Shown here piece after piece: positions 23,063 to 34,990 of a DNA stretch of 64,000 nt. Location: contig OX328124.1 in NCBI GenBank assembly GCA_946811695.1, positions 84,677,293 to 84,741,292 on the forward strand, read 5' to 3'. This DNA is from Gonocerus acuteangulatus. Lineage: Eukaryota > Arthropoda > Insecta > Hemiptera > Coreidae. A model generated the notes under the pieces. The model was not told the DNA's origin and ran no database searches. It was given only the letters and a program-made list of their open reading frames with translations. Within the stretch, counting starts at the first letter, position 1, and each line of letters begins with the position of its first letter. The position numbers and the translations under genes were made by a program.

Positions 23063-23063
23063 C

Positions 23064-23213
23064 ATCCTCAGGTCATTCCAACATCCTCAGGTCACTCCAA
23101 CATCCTCAGGTCATTCCAAAATCCACAGGTCATTCCAACATCCTCAGGTCATTCCAACATCCTCAGGTCATTCCAACGTCCTCAGGTCATTATAACATCC
23201 TCAGGTCATTTCC
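23064..23213. repeat. 19-bp minisatellite, about 8 units
   Basis: The unit CATCCTCAGGTCATTCCAA repeats eight times head to tail with single-base variants (AATCCACAGG..., CGTCCTCAGG..., ...CATTATAA). No ORF depends on it. Confidence 0.9.
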
Positions 23214-24134
23214 TTCAGCTTGATGGCGATCCCGCTAGTTACCGAAGCCAGAAGAAAGATGAACATTATATTCTGGAAGACAAATTAATTATTTTTGCCT
23301 AATACCTTGGATCGAGTAACTTCGGCAGCGTATTAATTGTCTTGGCGTGGCATATAAAAACCCTCTGGCTTTTACTTCATTGAGGCAATTATGACTAAAC
23401 GTTGTGAAGTTTCTTCACATTCGTATGGAATTCTTTATATCGGGAGCATAGTATGCTGGTTGGCCGAAAAGGATTACATTTACCTATATATTTTTAATTA
23501 TTTTGGAATGACTGAATCAATGATCGTTTTTCTCTCATATTTAGCCACATATATTCTAAAACAAAAATATTTCCAATTAGATTTGGTACATGATTATCAC
23601 AAATTCCATGCCACTGAAAGTGGAGCTCGTTAACCAATTCTTTCATTCTTTGGTTAGGAAAATTTCGAAAAAAACAAAAAAAAACAGCATTAACTTTAAA
23701 GGAAAAAAAGACATTGCGCCATTGTAATCCAGACGTAGGTACAATTCAGGGAGTTGACTAAGAATGTTAATCTTGTTCCACGATGGAACTTGGTAATAAC
23801 CAACGGGAATTGCTCAAGTTTCAAGCCATTCAGCGGCCAATAAAACTCAACTTCAAATAAATAAGGCTATTAAGACGAGGCTAAGTTAAGAACATACATT
23901 GGAAATAATAGCCATTGGAATAAATTGTGTGATTATCGGTGATCAACTAAATCATTCCGTTCGAGGATTTAGTTGCATTCAGTATTTGTACAATTTCAAT
24001 AACTTTATTTTTTTTTTTTAAATATAATATAACGCATTCTTATTTTGAACTGGACTTTACATTACAGTTCGAAAGAACCGACGTCATTTCTATCATGTTA
24101 CCCAATAGCCTCGGAATGTGCTAAAAAAACATTG

Positions 24135-24138
<4 letters not shown>
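23214..24138. other. Unassigned DNA
   Basis: AT-rich sequence without recognised features. One open frame of 80 codons at 23391-23633 has no motif and is not supported by splice sites. Confidence 0.3.

Positions 24139-24190
<52 letters not shown>
24139..24190. repeat. (TA)n array
   Basis: About 26 uninterrupted TA dinucleotides. Confidence 0.95.
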
Positions 24191-24192
<2 letters not shown>

Positions 24193-24954
24193 CTTACTAT
24201 AAGAAATAATACTGTCCTGTTGCTTTTCATCTACCATTTTCTAACCGTCGACTTACTATCTCCTAAAAATCGTTTTATTATCAATAACTGCCAACTTCTC
24301 AGTTGCTTTTGCCGCCTGACAAGGCTTGGAAGAACGGGATGTTCCGCCCTTGCTATTGTAGCGACGTCAGGATGCAACGTAAACTAGGATTTCATTGCCC
24401 ATACAGTGGGCAAGACTAACAGGGCGTAAAAAGCGGTTTCCAAATCCCGTTTGTGATCGGTAGCTGCTAGTCATCCCACGCAATGATGTTCCTGTCAGCG
24501 AGGGCAGCTGTCCGAATAGTCTGGTGACAATGTGGTAAAAAGTGTGACTCTGCCAGCAGATGGCAGCCGAGCTCCCCTTACCTGCCCATTCCCAAACCCC
24601 GACCAACTCTGAAAAAAAAGAAAAATAAATAAAATTGTTGAAAAAAAAGGAATGAATTGTTTGATTGCGAAAAGGGTTGTGAAATGCAAATAAAAAACAT
24701 TAAACAAAAAAAAAACTTGATTGCTTACGGGTCCACCTGCTTCCCATTTACGTTAGAATTATATTAACGCCAATTTCATCTAGTAAATATGTATGATACA
24801 AATAGAAACTTTTTTTTTATTATGTATGACATATACATAAATTAGTAATAAAAATTTACTTCTTTACTTTTCTTTTTAAACCTGTGAACGTTAGATAAAA
24901 TTAATTCTACAATACTATTTTCCTTTAAAGAATATAATATTGCATTACTTGTTT
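24191..24954. other. Unassigned DNA with a GC-rich patch
   Basis: The patch at 24300-24610 is much richer in GC than its surroundings, with CpG (e.g. 'GCGACGTCAGG'), but contains no recognisable domain in any frame. It may be a captured fragment or an old element. Confidence 0.3.
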
Positions 24955-25070
24955 ATTTTATTTTTATTTAACATATCTTTATTAATTGACCCGATTTTTT
25001 GGGACAATTTACACAAAGGCTACCGCGTTTTTCTGTCAAGGAGAGACGTTTCTTGAAAGAAAAATCACCT
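24955..25070 (+). repeat. R4 repeat copy
   Basis: 'TTTAACATATCTTTATTAATTGACCCGATTTTTTGGGACAATTTACACAAAGGCTACCGCGTTTTTCTGTCAAGGA' aligns with R4 at 11750-11835 and 19440-19510 with several differences. Confidence 0.5.
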
Positions 25071-26049
25071 AAAAAACCTAAACACTCTCGACAACTTTAG
25101 TCGTTTTTTTTTGTCGATTTTTTTTCGATTTAAAAGGATTAACTTTCATTTCAGCATTCTGCTATGAATACCGACAACATTATTTCATCGTTAAAAGAGC
25201 ATAGTTATTTATAGAAACCCGACAATATCTTATGGAAACGTATTTTAATTCAACGGTTTGTTTTTATTTTATAATACCCTCACTTTAGGCTTGCGTTACA
25301 TGCAATTTATACACAGTATATTATCCCTTTAGGTAGTTCAGGTGGATCTGTGATTAAACATTTTATTTTTTATTTTTTACTCATATCTACTATTTCGCAG
25401 TGGCTATAGAGCTGTTCGATTTCTTTTAAAAATATAAGGTCTATATTGGAAATTCTTATTTGGAGTACATATATTTCATGTGAAATTTATGCTAAACATG
25501 ACACTTTTGGGCGTTATAAGTCGAAAGCTGGCATATTTTTAGGCCGGGGTCGGTGAAAGTCGTTGTAGTTGAATATCCTAAAATGTATTAATTCATAGGA
25601 TTCTAATGCGGGATATAATAGAATAAAACTAATCATTCAAAAACATCGTTCTAAATAGATGCTAAGAGGGGAGGTGTTCAAATTTTTCTGAAAATAGCCT
25701 AAAAAGGCTGCCGAGCTATTAGTCTATTAAGACAACCAAAAGCATAGCCGTTCGAAACCTTTTAAATGTGACAGAAGGTACTGTCAAGAGATTGACTGCG
25801 TATACAATGCAGAGCTTTGGTAGAGCTTAAAACACCAGGAAGAGCTTCATTCACGAATTGTCAACGTTTTCTGTCGGTGAATCATAAGAAGCTGACCGTC
25901 CCCAACCTCGAAATCCTTATTAGATCTCTTAAGATCTAAACGTCGGAAGGCATCATCCAGCCGTTTTAGCGTGATAAGTAAACAAATAAGTAGACATAGA
26001 ATTCGCATTGAAAATCTGTCCAAACTGTTTCCAGTTATTATAAAACAAA
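25071..26049. other. Unassigned DNA
   Basis: No supported gene or element. A segment near 25880-25990 ('GAAATCCTTATTAGATCTC...') looks like eroded coding sequence, but I cannot place it. Confidence 0.25.
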
Positions 26050-26395
26050 CAAAAGACCGACTCGCAGGAACTGCATCATCTTAGCGCGGTTCCATTCATA
26101 TCCTTAGTGTCATTTTGTATCATAGTCCTGAAGAAGCCTTGTATATCAAGCCGAATCGTTGGCATAAATAAACACATTTTAACTATAAAATAAAGTTTTC
26201 TTATTGAATCAAAAAGACCGAAACCCCGATGATCCACACTTTGAGATCTAGAAGGTATGAATAGGACCGATAGTTGATTACCTGCAATCTTAAGTATCAA
26301 AGAACCCTTCACATTCCTTCTATAAAGGGTGAGTATTCCGAACGCCATATTATTGAATTACTCGTAACTATTAATCCCTGTTATCAAAGGTAAAT
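26050..26395 (+). repeat. R5 repeat joined to a duplicated 217-bp segment
   Basis: 26058-26120 is an R5 copy ('AGGAACTGCATCATCTTAGCGCGGTTCC'). It is followed by a hammerhead-like motif, CTGAAGA-AGCC...AAGCC-GAATCGTT at 26128-26160, and then by 26176-26395, repeated almost exactly at 29429-29643. The arrangement suggests the 3' end of one retroelement family with the motif in its terminal part. Confidence 0.6.
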
Positions 26396-26399
26396 CTGA

Positions 26400-26810
26400 A
26401 GTAAAGACAATGGATACCATTCCCTCAAGATTGCTCAACATAATAGTCTGCTTGTATTTTCCCTCCCCCTTGAGGGTATATGCGCCTATGCGCCAATCCA
26501 CCATTATGTGTAAGGGGATGCTCCTCTCAGAGATTTGCATATCTGGCATAGTGGATCTAGTTGGAGCGTAGGCGACCCCCTCCGGCCCAGCACGAGGCAT
26601 TCCTACACTCCCGGAACTTGGATAGCCCCTTCCAGCGGGGCTATTGTCCGACGATGGGGGAATGTTGTTGGCGATGGGGTGGCCTCTCAATCCGAGGATT
26701 GTCTCCGCGATACAACCCACATAGTCTAGCCTTGGCTACCGGGGATCAATGGATTCAACAGCAAAGCTTGTGCATTCTATTGGAATCCGCCTTTTTACTA
26801 CAATAGCAAA
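26400..26810. other. Unassigned GC-rich segment
   Basis: Open on both strands for 60-120 codons (e.g. minus 26358-26720), which is expected of a GC-rich patch. The translations show no known motif. I do not call a gene. Confidence 0.3.
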
Positions 26811-26944
26811 TTTCATACTGATGCAAATAGGCAAAGAGTACAGTTTTTCTTGTAAGATTGTAAGAGTCCTATGCAGGGAAAAAAATATTTAAGTCGTAGG
26901 CTTCCACGGTCCGAGTCATTACAAATATAAGACTTCTGGTATTG

Positions 26945-27085
26945 ACCGTGTCACAAACTTCTAAGTCGACATTTGGCTAGTCATACTGCCAGCTTCATCA
27001 GGGCTCAGTATGAGAAAGACTAAGCCCTGAGGAAGCTGGCAGTATGACAAGCGAAACGTCGGCAAAGAAGTTTGTGACACGGACA
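26945..27085. mobile_element. Penelope-type inverted pair with hammerhead-like cores
   Basis: A ~140-bp inverted repeat: 'CCGTGTCACAAACTTCTAAGTCGAC...' pairs with '...CGTCGGCAAAGAAGTTTGTGACACGG'. Each arm has a hammerhead-like core: CTGAGGA...AAGC-GAAACGTC at 27027-27060 (plus), and a weaker CTGATGA...TAGC-CAAATGTC at 26968-27001 (minus). It resembles a miniature of the inverted terminal repeats at 2379-3131. Confidence 0.6.
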
Positions 27086-27711
27086 ATACCTAATGACTAA
27101 AATATTTGCAAAAAATTATTGTTTTTTTTATGAAATTGGTGCTCCGACTGCAAAGGTTTTTAGCACTGAGTACTTTTAATTGAAAGAAGGGGACTCAGCC
27201 CATCTTGAGTGATTTAATGTGTAGATTTGCCTTTCTCTATATTATATGATGTCATTAATGACTTTCTAACATCGGGAGTACAGCCGAATTTTCTTCATCC
27301 AGTAAGAAATATTTGCTTCAACAAGTCAGTTTATATTGCTGACAAAATTCCACAAATGTCTGGCGCAAACATACCAATGTTTTTTTAAGGTAATCTTTAA
27401 GAGCAATGAAGAATAAAGCCTCTATGGATGTAGACCGGTGAAATCCTGATCATTGCTCAAGAAGAGTAAAAAAGAACATAAAAGATCCTGAACAGTGTTG
27501 ATTGATGAACTGTCAAGTCTTCGGCCCTCTTGGGAACTTTTGTTCCTTCACTCGTGCTTCATTATCGAGTGGCACCTTTCCATTTTTTATTTATTTCTCC
27601 TTCAGACTTTTGTGAAAAGACGAAACACGATATCGTTATTTGGTGGGAATGACACGCATTCTTTTTTCGGAATACTTCCTGCTCAGGGTGAATATTCTTT
27701 TCAGCAGAGTA

Positions 27712-27714
<3 letters not shown>
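27086..27714. other. Unassigned DNA
   Basis: No recognisable gene or element. The open frames at 27495-27821 (plus) and 27562-27966 (minus) run through the neighbouring TC array and are not credible genes. Confidence 0.3.

Positions 27715-27771
<57 letters not shown>
27715..27771. repeat. (TC)n array
   Basis: About 28 uninterrupted TC dinucleotides; a pure polypurine-polypyrimidine tract. Confidence 0.95.
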
Positions 27772-27774
<3 letters not shown>

Positions 27775-28561
27775 CATTCTTATGTCAATTAATTTTGTAC
27801 TTTTTCTTTCTTTCAAAATAATAATTACCTTATCTCTAATAAGCAACCGAGTTAAAAACTTGAATCGTGGGGAAAATAATTTTAAGTTAGTATATGTCAG
27901 GCGTGATAATAATATCGAAGAATCAAAACAGCACTTCCATATTTTGTTCTCCCAAAGTCCACTCAAATATCAAAAACTTGTTTATTTATAAAGGTAACTT
28001 AAAATAACTAATGCCAATCGACTTATTTCTATTATTATATGTATTACTTGATAACTTACTAACAAACTTACGCACACATAATTATGAGAATATGATTCGC
28101 ATAACCTAAACATTTCGTTCGAATACACGATTTACTGACATGAGCTATACCATACATTAATGCGCTACTCAAACATTTGAAAAGCTCAGCTATTTATTGT
28201 TTTCCCTGTCTCTTTTAATTTTGTTTTCTTGGCAACTTATTTTTCTATTTAATTTTGACTTGCTTGTTATAATGATACATCAAGCTGTCTATAGATTTAT
28301 AAGTTGCGGAAAGAGAGAGAAAAAAATCATTTTAAAAACTAAGAAAGTTTAGTTGCCCAACTACATTGAGTGCTTAACAAACAACATACTAATCTACAGA
28401 AATAGCAGGAAAATATTAAGCAAAAAAAGCGTAATGTAAATTAGTGAAACGAATAAAACTATAGAAATAATTGTAAAATGTGTGTACACACGACTTAAAA
28501 AGTAAAATTGCATTGAGTATAAAAAATATATCAAATTTACTGAACAAATACATTTATTTAT
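27772..28561. other. Unassigned DNA
   Basis: AT-rich sequence with no supported feature. Confidence 0.3.
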
Positions 28562-28731
28562 CCCATTCGAGACGACGATTTTTTTTTTAACACGGTCCCC
28601 ACGAGAGGTTTCCTTCTTCATATTGTTCATTTTTAAATTTAAAAAAAAATGTAGACTATGGAAATCACCCAATTCGTAAATGAATTCACATAAATAAGAT
28701 CATTGCACACCAGGTGTGCAACTCGCTCCTC

Positions 28732-28767
<36 letters not shown>

Positions 28768-28940
28768 GCGGATTGGGCACGGGTGCAACGTAAAGTGAAA
28801 TAAAAATACCGATAATTTCCTGTACTTTACAGATTCCATTAGTCCAACAAAAATAATATTTCGACGACTAGTTACTCAAAATAACTGATAATTGCAATTA
28901 CTGTTATTGCACATACGGTGTGCAATCGGTCTCGAATGGG
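28562..28940. mobile_element. piggyBac-like non-autonomous element
   Basis: CCCATTCGAGAC at the left and its exact complement GTCTCGAATGGG at the right bound 379 bp. TTAA follows on the right and TTAT (one change from TTAA) precedes on the left. CCC...GGG ends at TTAA are the piggyBac signature. Inner 'CACACCAGGTGTGCAAC' and 'GCACATACGGTGTGCAATCGG' resemble subterminal repeats. A run of ~30 T lies at 28735-28764. No transposase. Confidence 0.72.
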
Positions 28941-29428
28941 TTAATAAGTTCACGCGGCTGGGTTATGCAACTTATAACAAATATTGACGATATAAAGAAA
29001 GTAATACATATATATATCAAATTATAAGATGTCAGTTATAAAAGTCAGTTACAATCGTTTGTATGCCTGTCTTTCGGTGTAAGTACTTGCTAGTGTGTCT
29101 GCCGTAGGTTAGTAGCCAGTAGGTAGTAAATTTAAGTACAATTTTAATTATTTATTTTAATGGTATATGTAACGTCTTCTCTGTATATCAAAAAGTTTAA
29201 AAATAAAATACGTGATCTTCGTCGGACATATGATCGATGGTCACAGGAAATAACTCGAAAGTTCAAAATCTCAACTTTTCAGGGCAGCACTTTAACAGAC
29301 AGTTAATAGAGAGAACACGCTATTCTATGAAATGCTAAGAGACCCACATCTTTAAAAGTCGCAAAAGCTGAGGGCTGTAAATTAGAGACTTTTTTACACT
29401 TTGCATGAGTCTTAGGAGATACTCATTT

Positions 29429-29643
29429 AAACTATAAAATATAGTTTTTTTATTGAATCAAAAAGACCGAAACCCCGATGATCCACACTTTGAGATTTAG
29501 AAGGTATGAATAGGACCGATAGTTGATTACCTGCAATCTTAAGTATCAAAGAACCCTTCACATTCCTTCTATAAAGGGTGAGTATTTCGAACGCCATATT
29601 ATTGAATTACTCCTAACTATTAATCCCTGTTATCAAAGGTAAA
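29429..29643 (+). repeat. Second copy of the 217-bp segment
   Basis: From 'AACTATAAAATATAGTTTTTTTATTGAATC' to 'CCCTGTTATCAAAGGTAAAT' this matches 26176-26395 with only a handful of differences, in the same orientation, 3.25 kb away. The R5 part and the hammerhead-like motif are missing here, so this copy is shorter at its 5' end. Confidence 0.85.
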
Positions 29644-31439
29644 TAACAATATATCAAAGGTAACTGCACTTAACTCATTTTTCCAATTTTTCCACTTATC
29701 GACTTATTTCCTGCGTCATCGAAATGTATTATAGACAGAGTATCAATGAGCATTGATTTAGACGTGATTCCTAAACGTTCAATGCTGATTCCATTTTCTT
29801 TAAGGAAAGCCACCTACGGAATTGTGCTTACTGCTAGGGAACCGCACCAACCTCTCTGGAGCCCTAACTCCTATGAAACTTTTCATTATAACAGGTCGTG
29901 TTCTTGTCGTACTTCTCTATATGTACTCTTCCTGCATGATCATCATAATTACCTTTTTATAATAGATGGATAATTGAGTCTAAAGTCCGAGCCGTTCTGG
30001 TGTTCCTCTTGGAGGCAACGATGTCAGCCAATCTTGTCGAGCCTTTGTCAAAGCTAAAAATTATTTTTATAAGTAAAGAGCAATTTACGTAGGTACCTTA
30101 AAAAAAATGTAAACACTGGCCTAAAAGAAAATAAATTTTTGACATTACACATAATTTATATTATAAAAAATTGTACAAAGTATTTTTGGGGGGAAAACAG
30201 AAAAAAAGAGGTATTAATGAGTAAAGTGAGAAGAGGGAGACAAGCCGTCCCTTGGATCCATCAGAAGTGTTATTGATGGGAGAATGTCGCCTTTTTGATT
30301 GATAGGGCTGTACTCTCCTTGTCCTACACCCTTGAAAAATCTGGTGGAAAAGCCGTGAGGTTGAAGGATCCGACGGATAAAAAAGCAGAGGGAATGATAA
30401 ATGATGAAGGAGCTCAGGTGTAATCCCCTGGAAGGGTTGACCCTCCACACCCCTGGGAACTCTCAACGGAAAACCCCAGGGGAATGGATCAACCCCAAAT
30501 GTTAGGCTCAATATGATTTCCTACAGCCGTCAGAAATGAATTTGATAGTAATCTGAGGTATACTAGTAAATATCTTCAAATTCTTTTCTAAATTGTTCCA
30601 AACGCATCAATTTTCGGCCATCCTATAGACAACACAATGACTTAAATATTCCTTTTGATCTATTCAACGTACTGACCTTATTTCGACTCTCTACTCAAAC
30701 AGATAAAAAACAAATTCATACTACAAACTGTAAGTATTTCTTTAAATTTAACTACCCCTAATTAAAATGTCTTTTTAATTTAATTTACATTATTTATTTC
30801 TTACTAGATCTCTGTTAAAAACATAGTTATTGTTTTCATTAATTTATTACAATTTTTTTAAAATTTTTCTTTTGTATTTTATTTCTGCAATACAATTATC
30901 TGTGAAGTGAGCTCGTCGCCGAAGTTTTTAAATAATAAAATAAATTTATTGAAGGCATAGTGCGAGTAGGCTGCAAAGCGATTTTCTACTATTTCAAAGA
31001 AATTTTACCACTTCTTCAAATCAACGGCTGTAAATGTCAGAAGACATTATAGAAAACTGTTTACTGATTAAATGTTCAAAACAAAATTATAAAAGGCAAC
31101 AATATATGATAAAAATTATATTTATAATTAAATATGATTGGCTTCATCATCAGTTTTGCTATCTTCATGTTATTTTATAAAAATATCTTTTTTGAATGCG
31201 AAATTTTTGAAGTCAAGAAAATCCAGATGCTTAACCGCAAATGGTTGAAGATATTCCATTGAAATTAGAATAATTTAATTCCAAATATTGCCCCTGGAAT
31301 CATATAAACTCAAAACAGTCTTTGTTTATATTTTCTTCGTACAATTTCGTCTTAACCGTGATACTCGGTGAACCGCCATTTTAACAAAGTTCCACTTTTC
31401 TTATACTCACAATATTTCATAAAAAAATACTTTATAAGT
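29644..31439. other. Unassigned DNA
   Basis: A GC-richer patch at 30180-30520 is open on the minus strand for 116 codons but has no recognised motif and no splice support. The rest is AT-rich with no features. Confidence 0.3.
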
Positions 31440-31650
31440 ATATTAACCATCCTGACACCTTCCCAAACCTAACCCTACTTCTTTCCTTCTTTTCCTTCCG
31501 ATCTCTATATTTCTTCCCATCATACAGATTTATTCGAAGAATCATTTGTCATCCGTGCCACCTCACGATGGAATTACTTACATATGTCTTACCGTCATGC
31601 TAACCACCTATAAATCCCGACTCTTCCAACACTTATTATCCTACTTCACC
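31440..31650 (+). pseudogene. LINE 3'-end coding fragment
   Basis: Frames in this stretch give 'FEESFVIRATSRWNYL' followed, after a stop, by residues like 'KSRLFQH'. This resembles the C-terminus common in CR1/Jockey-type LINEs (F..R....WN.LP...FK..L). Several stops and a frameshift; only a scrap remains. Family assignment is tentative. Confidence 0.45.
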
Positions 31651-32300
31651 CAACTTGTAGTTTATTTTCAAGCTGCAGAAATTGGATTTTATATTTTAAA
31701 TTGTTTTCTGATTCTGTAAATTCAAAATTATTCGCAAGGGACATTTGTCCCGGAATAAAAATACATTTTTCGTTTAATTTCGTTTCAAAACACTGTAAAA
31801 GGTCATATGTATTTATGTTACAAAGCAATTATGGGAAACTAAATTTTTCTCGTCTCATAGCCCAATAATAAACCGGCCAAGAATTTATTTCCGATCGTTT
31901 TAATTAATCGAGGGACGTTCCATCACACGAAGTTATTATTAAACAGGAAATTAACAACACACCGAACTCCCTACTGCCAGTTTATAGTGGATTTCTTCAG
32001 GAAGATGGGTATATTAGAGGGGATCTTAGGATTAAAGGTATGATTCTTTGTCAAGGTGGCCTTTAAACAATGGCTAACCATTATAGCTGTAGGAGGGTAG
32101 CCATCGTTCTGCTGGGAGACAAGAACGGTGCGCACGGGCCTCGCCCCAGGCTTAACACTCTGTAATTTGCATGTGAATTAGAGAATATGGCCACCAGGCC
32201 CCTCCGGGCCACGTGAAAGGCATCTTCCTCTTCTTATCTATCTTTCGGAGCTCTAGCTTCGTCTTTTTGCATAATTGATAAAAATCTATCATCTTTCTTT

Positions 32301-32303
<3 letters not shown>
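31651..32303. other. Unassigned DNA
   Basis: AT-rich, then a GC-rich patch at 32050-32215 ('CGCACGGGCCTCGCCCCAGG'). No recognised feature. Confidence 0.3.
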
Positions 32304-32379
<76 letters not shown>

Positions 32380-32383
32380 TCTC
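32304..32383. repeat. (CT)n array
   Basis: About 40 CT dinucleotides with two small interruptions. It faces a (GA)n array 150 bp downstream, so the two are complementary. Confidence 0.95.
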
Positions 32384-32529
32384 GTCGAGCTCTCTCCCTA
32401 GTGCATCTGCGGCCAATTCCCTTTACCGAAATAACGATCCCTCACGATTTGTGAAAAGAATTCATATTCATGAGATGGTTCGGAACAATATGTGCCGGTC
32501 AAATCCTTAATCTACTCCACACGATCCCC

Positions 32530-32531
<2 letters not shown>

Positions 32532-32609
<78 letters not shown>

Positions 32610-32624
32610 TAGAGAGAGAGAGAG
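32532..32624. repeat. (GA)n array
   Basis: About 45 GA dinucleotides with two GATA interruptions. Together with 32304-32383 it could form a stem of up to ~80 bp around a 150-base unique loop. Confidence 0.95.
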
Positions 32625-32903
32625 CGGAAAGGATGCAGCCAAATTACTAACCTTTTTCATAAATGTTAAAAAGGATTGGCTGGAAAGATTGATAAAAATC
32701 TATCTAAAGATTTCATGCATGAGAACGCTTCGGAATTCAAATTTTTAACATAGCTTCTATAATTATGGGCACTAAAAATCTATTACAATAATATAAATCA
32801 CTTCTAATAAGCGGTAAATTAATACAGTAACTATTAACATTAGATAAACATTAAATTCAATAATGCTGCCTTATTTTTTTTAAAGAATCACCTGCCTCCG
32901 TGT

Positions 32904-33147
32904 CACGGGCGTATATAAGGGGAACTGTAAGGGTTGCAGCCCACCCTCCTAAAATTTTGATTTAATCGGTAACAATGTGTCATAAAACATCAAAAAATAA
33001 ATTAAATAAGATCACTTAGTTTAGAAAAAATATTTTTTTAGGTGTAATAGCGTTTTAGTTGGTAACTATGCCAAGTTCTAGATTGTTAGTATTCCATACC
33101 ACCGAAATACACTCCCCCCCCACGAAATTATTTCCTATACGCGCCCC
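32904..33147 (+). mobile_element. R3-family element
   Basis: 'CGGGCGTATATAAGGGGAACTG' at the left, 'TTTCCTATACGCGCCC' at the right, and the interior 'GTGTAATAGCGTTTTAGTTGG' and 'GATTGTTAGTATTCCATACC' identify an R3 copy, 244 bp. TSD not clear. Confidence 0.7.
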
Positions 33148-34415
33148 TGCTTTGTGAAGAGTTAAAGTTATCAGACATCATTGATGAAATCCTAGGATAT
33201 GATGCTGATAACGTCAGAAAACAGGCGGTACAACAGGACCCTCTTTCTCAACGTTCGCACTAGGACAAAACTATTACCAATTTCTTTACCTTGTTTTACT
33301 AAAATACTCATTTTACTGTAAAATGCATAAAAATTAAAACAATCAAAAAGTGCGGTAAACAGAGACAAAAACCCCTTCAAAAGAACAACACTAACACTTT
33401 CGAAGTTCTAATCATCTATCGCCCCATCGAAAATTTCTTCCGAACCTTTTTCGTAGAGAATTTAGTAAGCTTTAGAATAATTACATTCTATTTACCACGA
33501 TTTCACAAATGTTTTAGAGATATCAAGGAAAATACAAAAAGATCCCAAAACTATTAGTCTGTTAATAACCATTTTTACAATATTTCCTTTACTCTAAATG
33601 TAACCAAAATTCAAACATCTTAGTTTGGATGAATTACAAACATATAGACGATATTTCAACAGAATCCCACTATTCTAAGTACCTAAAACGAAAATTAGTT
33701 AGGAAAATTACTTTTATCGTAGAAGGTTACGGAAATATAGTTTCTTTAGTTTTCCCACGTTAGAAAACCTATAAAACGATTTCGTAGAAGCCTAAAAACG
33801 CAATGCCGCAAGTGCAGTGAACGAATTTCGCATTAAATCTCATGTTCTGGTGTTCGGAATCAGCTGGGTAACACAGTTGACCTTTCTAATTCGACGAAGG
33901 ATTTTTGTAAATAAAATAAAATATAACTTAGCAAGATACCATTTGAAACATAAACATTTGATTGTTTTTCAGCAATAATGACCTAATCGGGCTAAATGAT
34001 CATATCCGTATTTGCAATTGTAATCCTGCTCCCCACTCATGAGCGCCTCTACAAAAAAACACCCTGAAAGTATATACGGCCGAGAGACACATTAAAAAGG
34101 AAGAGAAAGACTTGAAGAAGCATAAGAAGAAGAAGGGCCCGATAGACATACGACTCGCGAGAGCCACAAGTCACCCTGATCCCTTGTCAATTAGACCACT
34201 CCTATAGACACTGAATAAATCCCAAGGGAGCTGGGAGATTTCTTACTCCCGGCTCCATTTCCAGCCAGGGCAGGACACGAGTCTGTGTCTCGCAAATCCA
34301 GCTCGTGAGCTTCAGGGACAGCTCGTCGTCGCCAAATACAGCTAGCCCAATAGGCGGTTCCACACCTCTTATAAATACATCTCCAACAAACGGTCGTGTA
34401 TAAAAGATAAATAAA
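33148..34415. other. Unassigned DNA
   Basis: A stretch at about 33270-33325 shares 'CCTTGTTTTACTNAAATNCTC' and 'TTTACTGTNAAATGCA' with 43160-43200 (R5-associated). A purine-rich, then GC-rich segment at 34080-34350 has no recognised domain. Confidence 0.3.
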
Positions 34416-34797
34416 CTTATACATATAATAAAATTCTCATGGATCGCTGTTTGTACATGGAAGATGGGAAAATACTATTGGGGGGCTTTATCAACGCAAT
34501 AGTACCCAAAACAATGATTTTTAGAATTTTTTTCTGTATTTCTGCTGTCTGTCAGGTTTAACAATCCCTAAGTGATCAGCTTAGTGGCTCTGTCACCTTT
34601 AACAATCCTAGCAGCCTAAATGCAGGATCCCCCATGGCTATATGCCTAATATTGTGTATAGAGAAGCATCATTGTAAAGTAGATTTTTTTTAAATACCCA
34701 TAGGACGGTGTTTATAATACAAAATAAACCAAAAGATATATCCAAAAATGCTGCCCTAAGTCACTATGCACGCGGACGAAGTCGCGGGCACAGCTAG
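34416..34797 (+). mobile_element. Short non-autonomous Helitron
   Basis: The 3' end is classic: hairpin CGCG-GACGAAGT-CGCG, then GGCACAG and CTAG, followed by T. The 5' end, 'CTTATACATATAATAAAATTCTC', resembles arthropod Helitron starts, though the leading TC is altered, so the left boundary is less sure than the right. ~382 bp, non-coding. Confidence 0.7.
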
Positions 34798-34904
34798 TTT
34801 CAAATAAAAATCTTTCAATCACTTAGCAAGAGAATTGAGCTACAATCAATTAAAGAAATATGTAAAACAGTTTAATATATATAAAAATTCAATTTTATAT
34901 TTTT

Positions 34905-34990
34905 GTAGGACTCTGAAGAACAGTGATTCCGAAGGCGTTTATATAGTATGAATATCACATTCGTGATAAATAAAGACTTCTCGAACAAAC
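34905..34990 (+). repeat. Hammerhead-like motif, decayed
   Basis: CTGAAGA-ACAGTGATTC-CGAAGGCGTT at 34913-34940, followed by 'TATATAGTATGAATATCAC...GATAAATAAAG'. The core resembles the Penelope-type motif with changes in GAAA. The first bases after TTTTTGTAG could also be read as a terminal exon with a nearby AATAAA, which I consider less likely. Confidence 0.4.

Noticed and set aside
26358..26720. 120-codon minus-strand ORF
   Set aside because: It lies in a GC-rich patch open in several frames, with no domain and no splice or promoter support.
27495..27966. Ser-Leu and Arg-Glu repeat ORFs of 108 and 134 codons
   Set aside because: They run through the (TC)n array and have no protein-like flanks.
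30161..30511. 116-codon minus-strand ORF
   Set aside because: No recognisable motif; several frames are open in the same patch.
34905..34990. Last exon of the LRR gene with AATAAA
   Set aside because: The phase does not fit the exon ending at 15070 (an immediate stop follows), and the block is better explained by a hammerhead-like repeat.
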